Positions 1-7,258 of a stretch of DNA of 46,300 nucleotides are shown here, in pieces; position 1 is the stretch's first letter, and each line of letters opens with the position of its first letter. The position numbers and the translations under genes were made by a program. This DNA comes from Acidimicrobiaceae bacterium (lineage in GTDB: Bacteria > Actinomycetota > Acidimicrobiia > Acidimicrobiales > RAAP-2), in assembly GCA_003136415.1 (NCBI GenBank), contig PLEI01000079.1, forward strand, positions 1-46,300, written 5' to 3'. The notes below the pieces were generated by a model that made no database searches, had not been told where the DNA came from, and saw only the letters and a list, made by a program, of their open reading frames with translations.

Positions 1-652
1 TTTCGATGAAGGGGAGGTTGTGTTCGACGACCACCACGGTGCTGCCCGCGCGTTTGAGCTCTCGAATGTCTTCGCCAATACGTTCACCCAAAACAGGGTT
101 CACGCCGCCCATCGGCTCATCAAGAATCGTTAGACGCGGCTTGGCGGCGGCAATTCGCGCGAATTCAAGAAGCCGCTTCTGTCCTCCGCTGAGTCCCGAG
201 GCCCGGGCGTTTCGCACGCTGTCGAGTCGGTAGTGCGTCAAGAGATCAAAGAGCTCTTCGTTCTCCGCTGACTCCTCGCGCCGGAGGCGCCGCGCCGAAG
301 TGAGGTTACGCCATATTGATTCGCGCTCCAACGCCGAGCGCCCCACGCGTACGTTGTCCACGACCGACAGGTCGCGCCACTCGCGCGGCGTCTGGAAAGT
401 GCGAATGAGTCCCAATCTCGAAATGACGTCGGGCCGTCGTCCCACGAGCTCCTGACCGGCGAAGCGAACACTGCCCGAATCTGGTCGCTCGAAACCCGAC
501 ACCAAGTCGATGAGACTGCTCTTGCCCGCGCCATTGGGACCAATGAGTCCCACGACCGAACCTTCACGGATGGTCATCGAGCATTCGGTGACGGCCACGA
601 CTCCACCGAATGTCTTGGAGATGTTTTCAACCTCGAGGAGCGACGCGCTCAC
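1..652 (-). CDS. livG: Branched-chain amino-acid ABC transporter ATPase LivG, 3' end cut by window edge
   Basis: Cytoplasmic ATPase that would power the LivH/LivM permease for branched-chain amino acids or related amides. The visible 217 residues start VSASLLEVENISKTFGG and carry a Walker A (GPNGAGKS), the signature LSGGQ, a Walker B ending in LDEP and the switch histidine in VVVEHN. The start is the GTG at 652-650, which shares four bases with the livM stop (GTGA), so translation is coupled. The GGVNPVLGERI stretch after Walker B fits the LivG rather than the LivF subfamily. The gene runs off the left edge. LivF and the periplasmic binding protein are not in the window. The family assignment is firm; the exact substrate is inferred. 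Confidence 0.93.
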   Translation of the reverse strand, partial: MSASLLEVENISKTFGGVVAVTECSMTIREGSVVGLIGPNGAGKSSLIDLVSGFERPDSGSVRFAGQELVGRRPDVISRLGLIRTFQTPREWRDLSVVDNVRVGRSALERESIWRNLTSARRLRREESAENEELFDLLTHYRLDSVRNARASGLSGGQKRLLEFARIAAAKPRLTILDEPMGGVNPVLGERIGEDIRELKRAGSTVVVVEHNLPFIE

Positions 653-1683
653 GAGGCGACCTCGCCACCCGTCTCGGCCGTCGCGCTGGTGACTGCGTCG
701 CCTTCAGTTGGCGAGGTTCGAAATAATCGTTCCGGCCACGACCGGCGAGCTACGGTGCCGTCATTTCCCAGCCGCTCGGGAAGAAGGCCACTCGGACGGA
801 ACTTGAGCATCAGCACGATGAGCAGGCCAATGAGAATCTGACGCAGCGCCGGTCCCAACTCGGGTCGCGCCGCCGGAGAGGGGATATACCGGGTCATCTC
901 GACAAAACCCACGTAGACAACGAAGGTGCCGAGCACGACACCCTTGGGGTTGCCCCGGCCACCGACCAAGATCGCTGCGTAGAGGACGAAGATTTCAGTC
1001 GGCTTCCAGTCCAGGGGGTTGAACGCGCCGATGTAGGCCGCAAAGAGTCCGCCGGCGAGTCCCGCGAGTCCCGCGCCAAAGAGATAGGTGCGGTACTTCG
1101 CCCAAAAGACGTTGCGCCCATATACCGACGCGGCGCGCTCGTCGTCACGGACCGCCCGCACCATGCGACCAAAGGGACTGGTCGACAAGCGTTGGACGAC
1201 GAGGTAGACGACAAAGAGCACCACGAGACAGAACCCGAGGAATAGATAGTGATAGCTGTTGTACGAGAGTCCGCCACCTAATGGATCGAAGAGCCCGTAC
1301 ACGCCGTTATAGCCATTGAAGAGTGGGGTGTAATTCTCCACTGCGTAGTAAATGGCCCAGACGGCGCCCAGGGTCGTAATCGAAAAGTGCACCTCACGAA
1401 GACTGCGTAGGGCAATGGCGCCCACCACCGAGGCGAAGGCGACGACCACGATGACCGCCAATACGACGGCAATGGGGTACGGCAGGTGCCAGCCCAAGAT
1501 GTACACCACGGGAGCTTGGGGTTTTCCAATCGTCATGACCATGGTCATGTAGACGCCGAGGGCGAAGTACGCGTAGGCCGACAAGTCGAAGTCGCCCGCC
1601 CAACCCCAGATCATGTCAATGCCCAGCGCGAGTATCGCGAAGATTGAGGCCTCGGTCAAAATTGCGGTCCAGTACTGGAGCAT
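649..1683 (-). CDS. livM: Branched-chain amino-acid ABC transporter permease LivM
   Basis: Inner-membrane permease of the HAAT family, 344 residues. Most of the chain is hydrophobic, with roughly nine to ten membrane segments. The family loop around residues 165-215 is recognisable (QRLSTSPFGRMVRAVRDDE, then ARAAS-like YGRNVFWAKYRTYLFGAG), as is the LVGGRGNPKGVVLG stretch. The C-terminal 35 residues (from about 310) are a hydrophilic tail. The start ATG (1683-1681) shares one base with the livH stop (TGATG) and the stop overlaps the livG GTG, so the three genes form one translationally coupled operon. The substrate is inferred from family only. Confidence 0.93.
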   Translation of the reverse strand: MLQYWTAILTEASIFAILALGIDMIWGWAGDFDLSAYAYFALGVYMTMVMTIGKPQAPVVYILGWHLPYPIAVVLAVIVVVAFASVVGAIALRSLREVHFSITTLGAVWAIYYAVENYTPLFNGYNGVYGLFDPLGGGLSYNSYHYLFLGFCLVVLFVVYLVVQRLSTSPFGRMVRAVRDDERAASVYGRNVFWAKYRTYLFGAGLAGLAGGLFAAYIGAFNPLDWKPTEIFVLYAAILVGGRGNPKGVVLGTFVVYVGFVEMTRYIPSPAARPELGPALRQILIGLLIVLMLKFRPSGLLPERLGNDGTVARRSWPERLFRTSPTEGDAVTSATAETGGEVAS

Positions 1684-2564
1684 CAGGCCCGCACCATTTG
1701 GGCCGAGCCGCGTACGAACATTCCGTTGGGCTTGAGCAGCAGCATCACCACTAAGAAGCCGAAGGCGATCACCAATTGGTACGCCGACGACACGTAGGTG
1801 CCAGCGATCGACATCACCAGTCCGAGCACGAGCGCGCCTCCCAGCGTCGCGTACGGCCGTCCGAGACCGCCGCCCACCGCGGCCGTGATGGAGAGCAAGA
1901 GGAATCCATTGCCAATCGAGGGAGAAATAGTTCCGACGGTCTCACCGTAGAGAAAGCCCGCGAAGCCCGAAATCGCGCCGGCGACGGCCCAGGTTTGCAT
2001 TACCACCGCGCGAGCAGGAATACCGCTGACCTGTGACAGCTCGCGATTTTGTGATACCGCGCGAAGTGCTTTGCCCAGTCGCGTCCGCTGCAGTAACAAG
2101 TAGATGAGGATTGCCACGATGACCGCCGACACCATTACCTCGATCGTGAGCGTGGTCCAGAGGAAGGGACCCACGTGTAGAAGGTTCCCCTGCGAAAACG
2201 TGTACGACAGGCTGGCACCACCAAAGATGATGAGGAGCAAGTTCTGCAGCACTAAGGATGCACCGAGAGTCGCGATGAGCGTCGCGAGCGACTTTTGATT
2301 TCGGAAGCGTTCAATCACGACGAAGTTGATTGCCGTCGCCGCCAGCGAGCCGAAGATCGTTGCCACCAATGCACAGACGTAGATGCTCTGGTGGAACGTG
2401 GTCTCACTGACGTACGCGGCGAAGGCGCCGATAGTGAGAACTTCACCGTGCGCCAAATTCACCACTCGGCTGACGGCGTATTCGAGAGTGAATGCCACGG
2501 AAGACAGGGCGAGGATTGCCGCGACCGCCAAACCCTGCCCAAGGCTGATCCAGAAAATGCTCAT
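1683..2564 (-). CDS. livH: Branched-chain amino-acid ABC transporter permease LivH
   Basis: First gene of the visible liv operon: a 293-residue permease with about eight membrane helices. It has the family sequence EYAVSRVVNLAHGEVLTIGA near the N-terminus and the conserved ALRAVSQNRELSQVSGI cytoplasmic loop near residue 175. The ATG at 2564 is preceded by a GGGGGGAC purine run that serves as ribosome binding site. It pairs with LivM to form the membrane channel. The operon is preceded by about 440 bases without a convincing gene, which hold a duplicated operator-like sequence (2727-2768), so regulation by a dedicated repressor or activator is likely but not shown. Confidence 0.93.
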   Translation of the reverse strand: MSIFWISLGQGLAVAAILALSSVAFTLEYAVSRVVNLAHGEVLTIGAFAAYVSETTFHQSIYVCALVATIFGSLAATAINFVVIERFRNQKSLATLIATLGASLVLQNLLLIIFGGASLSYTFSQGNLLHVGPFLWTTLTIEVMVSAVIVAILIYLLLQRTRLGKALRAVSQNRELSQVSGIPARAVVMQTWAVAGAISGFAGFLYGETVGTISPSIGNGFLLLSITAAVGGGLGRPYATLGGALVLGLVMSIAGTYVSSAYQLVIAFGFLVVMLLLKPNGMFVRGSAQMVRA

Positions 2565-3005
2565 GTCCCCCCGAACAATGTGGCCGGCACTAACGCAAAG
2601 ATGACGTGATCATTTGGTGACGGGCCAAGTGATGACGAACGTAACACAACGTCAACAAGAAAGGTACGAATTCATTGGCGCCGCCACGAGTTTCATCTTC
2701 AAGAGCTGATCTTGGCGTGTCGCCGAGTCCAACCAAATTGGTCATGACGTGGTCCAACCAAATTGGTCGTGCGATACGAGACGTAGAACGAAGCCAACTA
2801 ACCAGTGATCGGGGTTCTCGTTTCTCGAATCAACGTGCACGCGATCACTCAACTTGCGCGAGAGTTGCGGAGGAGCGCAGCGAAAGAACGAACGGTCGCG
2901 TGGAGCACATGACGTTGTGTTCGGCGAAGTACTTAGTTCTTCGGTGCACCCGCACCGCGAAATAGGTCAGCTCTCGTTTCAGAGCCTGTGACGTAAGATT
3001 TGCTC
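2565..3005. other. Divergent intergenic region between livH and a pilin-like gene
   Basis: About 440 bases separate the two divergent starts. The short open frames here do not look coding: low-complexity, Arg/Ser-rich products without a ribosome binding site. The only clear structure is a 17-base sequence repeated twice at 2727-2743 and 2752-2768. No tRNA-like fold or strong terminator was seen by eye. Confidence 0.5.
2727..2768. promoter_or_regulatory. Tandem operator-like 17-mer upstream of the liv operon
   Basis: The sequence GTCCAACCAAATTGGTC occurs twice, at 2727-2743 and 2752-2768, a 25-base step. Each copy contains an interrupted palindrome ACCAA-A-TTGGT. Perfect duplication of a 17-mer containing dyad symmetry in non-coding DNA is typical of a transcription-factor site. 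It lies about 165-205 bases before the livH ATG and about 240-280 bases before the opposite gene, so either could be the target. The regulator is unknown; the TGGT/ACCA half-sites resemble GntR/FadR-family operators, which is only a suggestion. Confidence 0.6.
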
Positions 3006-3491
3006 ATGACCCCCAGCACTCGGTCAGCGTCGCCGCGCCGCGACGAACGCGGCGCCTCGCTGCTAAGTCTGCTGTTCGTGTTGATTATCCTCGGCGTTAT
3101 GGCCGCTGCCACGGTCGGGGCATTGGACGGCACAGGGAGTAACACCCTTCCCACTACTCCTGGGGTGACCACATCCTCGACCGGAGAGGCTCCGAATGTG
3201 GCAGTCCCGGCTGCACTTCGAGCTACGTGCGTGGCCGACTACCAAACTTTGGCGATCGCTCTCCAGGTGTATAGCGCCCTTCACGGCGCGAACCCGATGC
3301 GGGGCACCTCGTGGGCGATCGGCATGGAGAGCGGATCGACGTTGCTGGAGTCGTGGCCCTCGGATCCGGGTCATTTCACGATCACCTGGGATGGCACGAC
3401 ACTGGGTGTCGTTCCGCAGCACGGCGTCTCCGCGTCGGGTTCACCGGGAAGCCAGCGCTCGACGAGCGGCTGTTACGCGTCGCTGAGTTAA
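3006..3491 (+). CDS. Type IV pilin-like (pseudopilin-like) membrane-anchored protein
   Basis: A 161-residue protein with a short basic N-terminus (TRSASPRRDERG), then a single hydrophobic helix ASLLSLLFVLIILGVMAAA at about residues 19-37, then a Ser/Thr/Gly/Pro-rich outer domain with two cysteines far apart (near residues 73 and 156). The arrangement Arg-Gly followed by a hydrophobic helix resembles a class III prepilin leader with cleavage after Gly18. However, the Phe at +1 and the usual Glu at +5 are missing (Ser is at +5), so it could be a minor pseudopilin or simply a type II membrane protein. The extracellular sequence SALHGANPMRGTSWAIGM is similar in style to actinobacterial pilin-like proteins. 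The ATG at 3006 is preferred; its ribosome binding site is weak. No pilus assembly genes are nearby. Confidence 0.6.
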   Translation: MTPSTRSASPRRDERGASLLSLLFVLIILGVMAAATVGALDGTGSNTLPTTPGVTTSSTGEAPNVAVPAALRATCVADYQTLAIALQVYSALHGANPMRGTSWAIGMESGSTLLESWPSDPGHFTITWDGTTLGVVPQHGVSASGSPGSQRSTSGCYASLS

Positions 3492-3514
3492 GGAGTGAGT
3501 ATCTTGATAACCCA

Positions 3515-3799
3515 ATGAATGCCAGCGACTTACTCCTGGCGGCGATCGCGGTTCTGGTTCTGTGGGTGTGGTGGTTCTCCGGGAAATACGGTGGTCGCCA
3601 CCGTGGAGGCCGGAGCATTCGTCGCGGAGCCAACTCACATTTCACCGTTGATGGTCACGCCAAAAAGGGCTACTCAAACCGTGAGGACGCGTTGGCAGAA
3701 GTGGCGAGGATCCACTTCAAGGACGGAGCAGCGATGGGCGCGTACCAGTGCGCGCAGTGCAAGTCGTGGCACGTGGGTCACGCCCGATCTCGACGCTAA
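3515..3799 (+). CDS. Small single-TM protein with a C-terminal CxxC zinc-ribbon-like motif
   Basis: A 94-residue protein: an N-terminal membrane helix (LLLAAIAVLVLWVWWFSG, residues about 6-23), an Arg/Gly-rich linker, then a small domain FTVDGHAKKGYSNREDALAEV and a C-terminal CAQCKSWHVGH that pairs CxxC with two histidines, as in a zinc knuckle. The frame is open upstream into the preceding gene, but the ATG at 3515 follows an AAGGAG at 3490-3495 and gives a sensible membrane anchor. The tail resembles short zinc-ribbon proteins often seen in phage and actinobacterial genomes. Function is unknown. It lies 23 bases after the pilin-like gene and may be co-transcribed with it. Confidence 0.55.
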   Translation: MNASDLLLAAIAVLVLWVWWFSGKYGGRHRGGRSIRRGANSHFTVDGHAKKGYSNREDALAEVARIHFKDGAAMGAYQCAQCKSWHVGHARSRR

Positions 3800-3908
3800 C
3801 GATGCGCTGAGAATATCGGGACCGTCATCTCGCCATCGACGCGCGCCACTGATGAGAACGCTTAATTCACTGAAAGGCACACCGGGTGTCGCGAGAGACA
3901 GCAGGTGT

Positions 3909-4484
3909 CTAGCCCTTACCAACCGTGAGACACTTACTCACGGCACCTGACCCGCCGGGACCGCTGATGAAGGTAATGCGGACGAAGTAGGCCATAGTCG
4001 TCGAGAAGGATCCGGCTTTCGCCGCTCTGCAGTTGGCTCTCGACAAATGAATCTCACCGTCGGCGATGGTGTCGAGAGCATTGGGCACCGATTGGGTGTG
4101 GGCCAACTTGGTGCAGCCGGCTCTGGTGTAGATCGCGGCCGTGAGCGTCGTGAGTCGAGTTCCGAAGTCCGTCTATTTGACCCGGGACCGTGAGCTGTTG
4201 ATTCTGGGCGACGACAATTTTGGGGTGCCTGGAGGGGCGGGCTTGACCGTCGTCACGGTGGTCGTGGTGATCGGTGTCACGCTGGTGGTGATCGGTGTCA
4301 CGCTGGTGGTGGTCGTGGACGACGCGGTGGTCGTGGAGGTGTCGATACCCCATACCAACTCACTGTTGCTACCTATCGCTGCCTTCACCGCCACTCCGTA
4401 CGGTCGGCCGAAGATGGTTGCGTCCGCAACGTGCTCCACGTGTCGAAAGAGTGGAGGTGGATCAAACGCGAACTGGAAGGGTGG
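3909..4484 (-). pseudogene. Decayed Thr-rich exported/pilin-like protein gene (in-frame TAG and likely frameshifts)
   Basis: Reading from 4484 down, one frame gives a protein-like stretch (HVEHVADATIFGRPYGVAVK, then a Thr/Ser-rich linker with SVTPITT twice) until a TAG at 4175-4173. The same frame then resumes without a further stop as TDFGTRLTTLTAAIYTRAGC to a natural stop at 3909. Between the two blocks, the alternative frame reads PKIVVAQNQQLTVPGQ, which looks more protein-like than the frame holding the TAG, so two compensating indels are likely. The upstream end stops at a TGA at 4487-4485 and overlaps the HNH relic on the other strand, so the 5' part seems lost. The Thr linker and the two C-terminal cysteines suggest a secreted or pilin-like product. 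Sequencing error cannot be excluded. Confidence 0.5.
4264..4305. repeat. 21-bp tandem repeat (two copies) in the Thr-rich relic
   Basis: The unit GTGGTGATCGGTGTCACGCTG occurs at 4264-4284 and again at 4285-4305, followed by a partial third copy. Read on the minus strand it encodes the heptapeptide SVTPITT twice, the Thr/Pro linker of the decayed gene. Confidence 0.85.
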
Positions 4485-4764
4485 TCAGACTACCCACAAG
4501 CGGGGCTACGTAATGGTGTGGGCACCGAAACATCCACGAGCGGCCCGCAGCAGATACGTGTTTGAGCACATTCTGGTGATGGAAGAGAGCATCGGTCGCT
4601 GTCTAATTGAGGGCGAAACCGTCCGTCATTGAAATGGAGTCCGAAGCGATAACAGAATCCGGAATCTCGAGCTGTGGACACGTCCCCAACCGACGGGAAT
4701 CCGCGTGCAAGACGCCATCGAATGGGCGCGCACCATTATCCAATTTTACGACAAGCCCGGGATG
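4465..4764 (+). pseudogene. HNH endonuclease relic with an internal TGA, adjacent to the 3' end of ssrA
   Basis: The frame reads NANWKGGQTTHKRGYVMVWA, then PKHPRAARSRYVFEHILVME, then IGRCLIEGETVRH, TGA (4630-4632), and continues NGVRSDNRIRNLELWTRPQP and VQDAIEWARTII. This is the order of phage-type HNH nucleases: GYV, HPRA, EH-LVME, G-R-L--GE-V-H-NG---DNR--NLELW. The TGA falls where the family has Lys between the second His and the Asn-Gly, inside the catalytic motif, so no active enzyme would be made unless the stop is read through. The N-terminus has no plausible start or ribosome binding site and overlaps the decayed gene on the other strand. Homology ends about 40 bases before the tmRNA 3' end, a frequent integration site for mobile DNA. 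Confidence 0.8.
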
Positions 4765-4782
4765 ATTTCATCTCCAACGACC

Positions 4783-4800
4783 ACCGAAGCGGACTTCGGT
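4783..4800 (-). terminator. Hairpin just downstream of ssrA
   Basis: ACCGAAG-CGGA-CTTCGGT forms a perfect 7-bp stem with a 4-base loop, beginning seven bases past the tmRNA 3' end in the direction of ssrA transcription. There is no long U-tract, so it may be a weak intrinsic terminator or a 3' boundary for processing. Confidence 0.5.
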
Positions 4801-4806
4801 AATCCT

Positions 4807-5153
4807 TGGAGATGCTGGGAATCGAACCCAGGTCCGCCTGCTTTTTAGTGATCCTTCTCCGAGCGCAGCCCACAGGAAGTTGTCGAGATCACCACCACTG
4901 TGTGCTCCAGTAGTGATCCGTAGCTAGCTAAATTGTCCCGACGACACCACTAACGAGTGTTGAGGGTAAGTCCCACTTTTTTGACGCCCATAATCTGCGC
5001 CGCAGGACTGGGCACAGGTGAACGTTGCTGCCTAAGCAGCAAGCACAAGCTGAGGCTTGGCGTTTATTTTTGTTTCCGGCTCTTTTACGTGGTTCCGGAG
5101 ACCACGGCTCGCTTCTCTCACCTCAACGTCAAACGTCGAAACCAATCATCCCC
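4807..5153 (-). ncRNA. ssrA: Transfer-messenger RNA (tmRNA), tag peptide AKPQLVLAA
   Basis: A complete one-piece tmRNA of about 347 bases. The 5' end GGGGATG pairs with the 3' end CATCTCC (one G-U pair), followed by discriminator A at 4807. CCA is not encoded. After the 5' strand comes the conserved GATTGGTTTCGAC. The T-arm at the 3' end reads CTGGGTTCGATTCCCAG, preceded by the usual GGAC. The resume codon is GCC at 5061, and the tag frame GCC AAG CCT CAG CTT GTG CTT GCT GCT TAG (5061-5032) encodes AKPQLVLAA with the typical LAA degradation end. The stop lies in a perfect hairpin (TTGCTGC/GCAGCAA). smpB lies 3 kb away on the same strand. Confidence 0.95.
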
Positions 5154-5196
5154 TCGTTCCGTCCAGTCAATATGGCTGGAAGGTAATTCTACCGCA

Positions 5197-5225
5197 ATTA
5201 TTGCAGGGCGGGTTCATGGGGTCAA
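5197..5225 (-). promoter_or_regulatory. Candidate sigma-70-type promoter for ssrA
   Basis: On the minus strand TTGACC (5225-5220), a 17-base spacer and AATAAT (5202-5197) match the housekeeping consensus. Transcription would start near 5190, about 37 bases before the mature tmRNA 5' end, leaving a leader for RNase P to remove. The assignment rests on sequence and spacing only. Confidence 0.45.
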
Positions 5226-5321
5226 CGCAACGCTAGTTGAGTCAACCTTAAGGGATTGACCTAAGCGACGGGGCTGCGCGTGACTGCTCACCTGACCAAT
5301 GAATTTCTTTCGCTGAAATAC

Positions 5322-6347
5322 CTACACTCGTAGCCGACGGATGAACCAGAAGTTGACAGCGAGTAAAGCCCCAGCGACCGACAAGTACAAAATGCCGTCG
5401 CGCAACTGCAGATCCCAATATTCGCTATCGGCCACATATATCGCTACGTAGCGCAGATTCAACTTAGAAAGACAAATCATCTGGTTGTTGGGGTTGGCGT
5501 TGAGTGACGGCAGATTCTGGCAATTAGTCACGTCGTCTTCGAGACTGATCTCTTGACCTTTGTTGGGAATGCCACCACCAGGCGCAAGCGGCTCGTATCC
5601 GGAAAAGACAGACCACGAGTTGCTCGGTTGTTGACCAAAATTGATGACGTGCATGACGCCTTTTCGCACGGTGACTTTCACGCCAATATTTACGGTGTGA
5701 AGTGGAACGATTTTTGGGTTGATGTCTGTTTGGACGTACCACGAAAAGATCAACACTATGACGAGTGCACTCGCGAAGGTCCAGGCTGGCCGACGAACGA
5801 CACCACCGAGGAGTGACGTTGCCACAAGAGCGAATATCGCGATGGCGACCATCAACCATCCATCAAAGAACAAGTGTGTTGGACGGACACGTGACCCGTA
5901 AGCGACCGCCTCGAACCACCACGAGTACGTGAAACTCAGAGGGATTGCAATAATGAGAAGCATTGCCAACTCGAGGGTGAACTTTGTCGACATCCACTTG
6001 CTGCGCGTGAGTGATTGGGTCCATGCCAATCGAACCGTCTTGTGCTCTACCTCACTAGCGATCAAATTGGTGCCGAGAATAATCGCCAGGATGACGGGAG
6101 CGATGGACAACCCAGCGAGATAACGATCAAAACCCTCAAGACGCATCAGTCGCGTATCCACATTGTGGCAATACACCAGATGTGGTGTCGAGCCGTACGT
6201 ACCACTTAGGCATCGACCCGTAATCAAGGAATGCGAGAGTGATCGAATATCGACACCGTCGACGATTAGAACAATGATGAGGACAATCGTGAGTGCCACG
6301 ACGACAAGGAAGAAAGTGCGAAGTATTCGCCACGCGGCCCAGGTCAC
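5322..6347 (-). CDS. ABC-2-like transporter permease of a YtrA-type operon
   Basis: Membrane partner of the ATPase encoded just upstream: 341 residues with an N-terminal helix (residues about 8-30), a large non-cytoplasmic segment with two cysteines (CLSGTYGSTPHLVYC), helices near 80-100, 130-150, 165-190 and 195-215, a second extracellular domain of about 90 residues, and a final helix before the C-terminus FIRRLRV. The pattern of a permease with a long loop between the last two helices, plus a GntR regulator in the same operon, matches B. subtilis YtrABC-like systems that respond to cell-wall-active compounds. Its ATG shares four bases with the ATPase stop (ATGA). The substrate is unknown. 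Confidence 0.75.
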   Translation of the reverse strand: MTWAAWRILRTFFLVVVALTIVLIIVLIVDGVDIRSLSHSLITGRCLSGTYGSTPHLVYCHNVDTRLMRLEGFDRYLAGLSIAPVILAIILGTNLIASEVEHKTVRLAWTQSLTRSKWMSTKFTLELAMLLIIAIPLSFTYSWWFEAVAYGSRVRPTHLFFDGWLMVAIAIFALVATSLLGGVVRRPAWTFASALVIVLIFSWYVQTDINPKIVPLHTVNIGVKVTVRKGVMHVINFGQQPSNSWSVFSGYEPLAPGGGIPNKGQEISLEDDVTNCQNLPSLNANPNNQMICLSKLNLRYVAIYVADSEYWDLQLRDGILYLSVAGALLAVNFWFIRRLRV

Positions 6348-7258
6348 GGTAGTACCCGTGTGTTCACTGGGGTTTCGACATGGTCGAGAAGGCCGTTGCG
6401 CACTCCCTGGCGAAGGTAGGCGAGGATTATCTCGTCGAGCGTCGGCTCACTGATCTGCCACGAGTCATCAACGATAGGCAAGTCCATCTTGACGAGGTGA
6501 GTGACCCCTCGTCCGCTGATGCGGGTGTCCATGATCGTGGTGCCATCGGGGAGTCGTGAATTGGAGGAGGTGGGGTCCGACAGAAATCGGTGGCTCTCGA
6601 CGATGAAGTCCACGTCGTCACAAAGTGCGATGCGCGAGTGCGAAAGAATGACGAGATAGTCGCAAATCGACTCCACGTCACTGAGCGCGTGAGTCGAGAG
6701 GATGACCGATGATCCATTGTCCGAGACTTGGCGCATCAGTAAACGAAGGAGATCCTCTCTCGCCACCGGATCGAGAGCGGCCGCCGGTTCGTCAAGAATG
6801 AGCAATTCTGGTTTCTTCGCCAAACACATGGTGAGAGCCACTTGTGCCTGCTGTCCTCCCGACAGGGAATTCACCCGGTCGTTGAGGGAGATTCCCAGTT
6901 GATCCACGTACAAATGGGCAGCTTGCATGTCCCAGCCGGGATTTGCGTCGGCACCGAATCGAAAGAGTTCGCGCACTCGAAAACCTCGGTAGAGGGGTCG
7001 TTCTTGATCGAGATATCCAATCCGGCGAAGGAGATCCTCGTTGGATTTATGGGGGTCGTGGCCCAGAACTTCAATCGTTCCTGAGGTGGGCTGCGATAAG
7101 CCCGCTGCCAGGCGAAGAAGTGTGGACTTGCCAGCTCCGTTGGGTCCCACGAGGGCCACTACTTTTCCCTGGGGAATTGATACCGTGCAGTCGCGAAGTG
7201 CCCACTTGCGTCCAAATCGTTTGGATAAGGAATCAGCCTGCAGAACCCACTCACTCAT
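6344..7258 (-). CDS. ABC transporter ATP-binding protein of a YtrA-type operon
   Basis: 304-residue ATPase. Walker A GPNGAGKS is near residue 39, the signature LSGGQQAQVAL near 131, Walker B LLILDEPAAALDP near 155, and the switch His is in STHALSDVES. The last 90 residues, after the nucleotide-binding fold, are a poorly conserved extension seen in exporters of this type. The start ATG at 7258 overlaps the regulator stop by four bases, and the stop overlaps the permease start, so regulator, ATPase and permease are translationally coupled. The likely role is export or detoxification of a membrane-active compound, inferred from the operon type. Confidence 0.88.
   Translation of the reverse strand: MSEWVLQADSLSKRFGRKWALRDCTVSIPQGKVVALVGPNGAGKSTLLRLAAGLSQPTSGTIEVLGHDPHKSNEDLLRRIGYLDQERPLYRGFRVRELFRFGADANPGWDMQAAHLYVDQLGISLNDRVNSLSGGQQAQVALTMCLAKKPELLILDEPAAALDPVAREDLLRLLMRQVSDNGSSVILSTHALSDVESICDYLVILSHSRIALCDDVDFIVESHRFLSDPTSSNSRLPDGTTIMDTRISGRGVTHLVKMDLPIVDDSWQISEPTLDEIILAYLRQGVRNGLLDHVETPVNTRVLP

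Noticed and set aside
2675..2965. 96-codon frame upstream of the pilin-like gene
   Set aside because: It runs through the duplicated operator, has no ribosome binding site, and its composition is not protein-like.
3921..3941. CCGTGAG/CTCACGG hairpin as a terminator
   Set aside because: It lies within the last codons of the decayed gene and is followed by no U-run; chance is as likely.
4141..4632. A 163-codon plus-strand frame as one complete gene
   Set aside because: Its first 100 codons are the antisense of the Thr-rich relic (Val runs). Only the last part is HNH-like, and homology continues past its stop.
4807..4860. A tRNA-like 3' half (T-arm plus CATCTCCA) seen alone
   Set aside because: It is the 3' domain of the tmRNA; the matching 5' half with GGTTTCGAC is found at 5153.
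4981..5040. Plus-strand frame ending QVNVAA-stop that looks like a tmRNA tag
   Set aside because: It is the antisense of the tmRNA hairpin around the real tag stop. The minus strand has both acceptor halves and the tag AKPQLVLAA.
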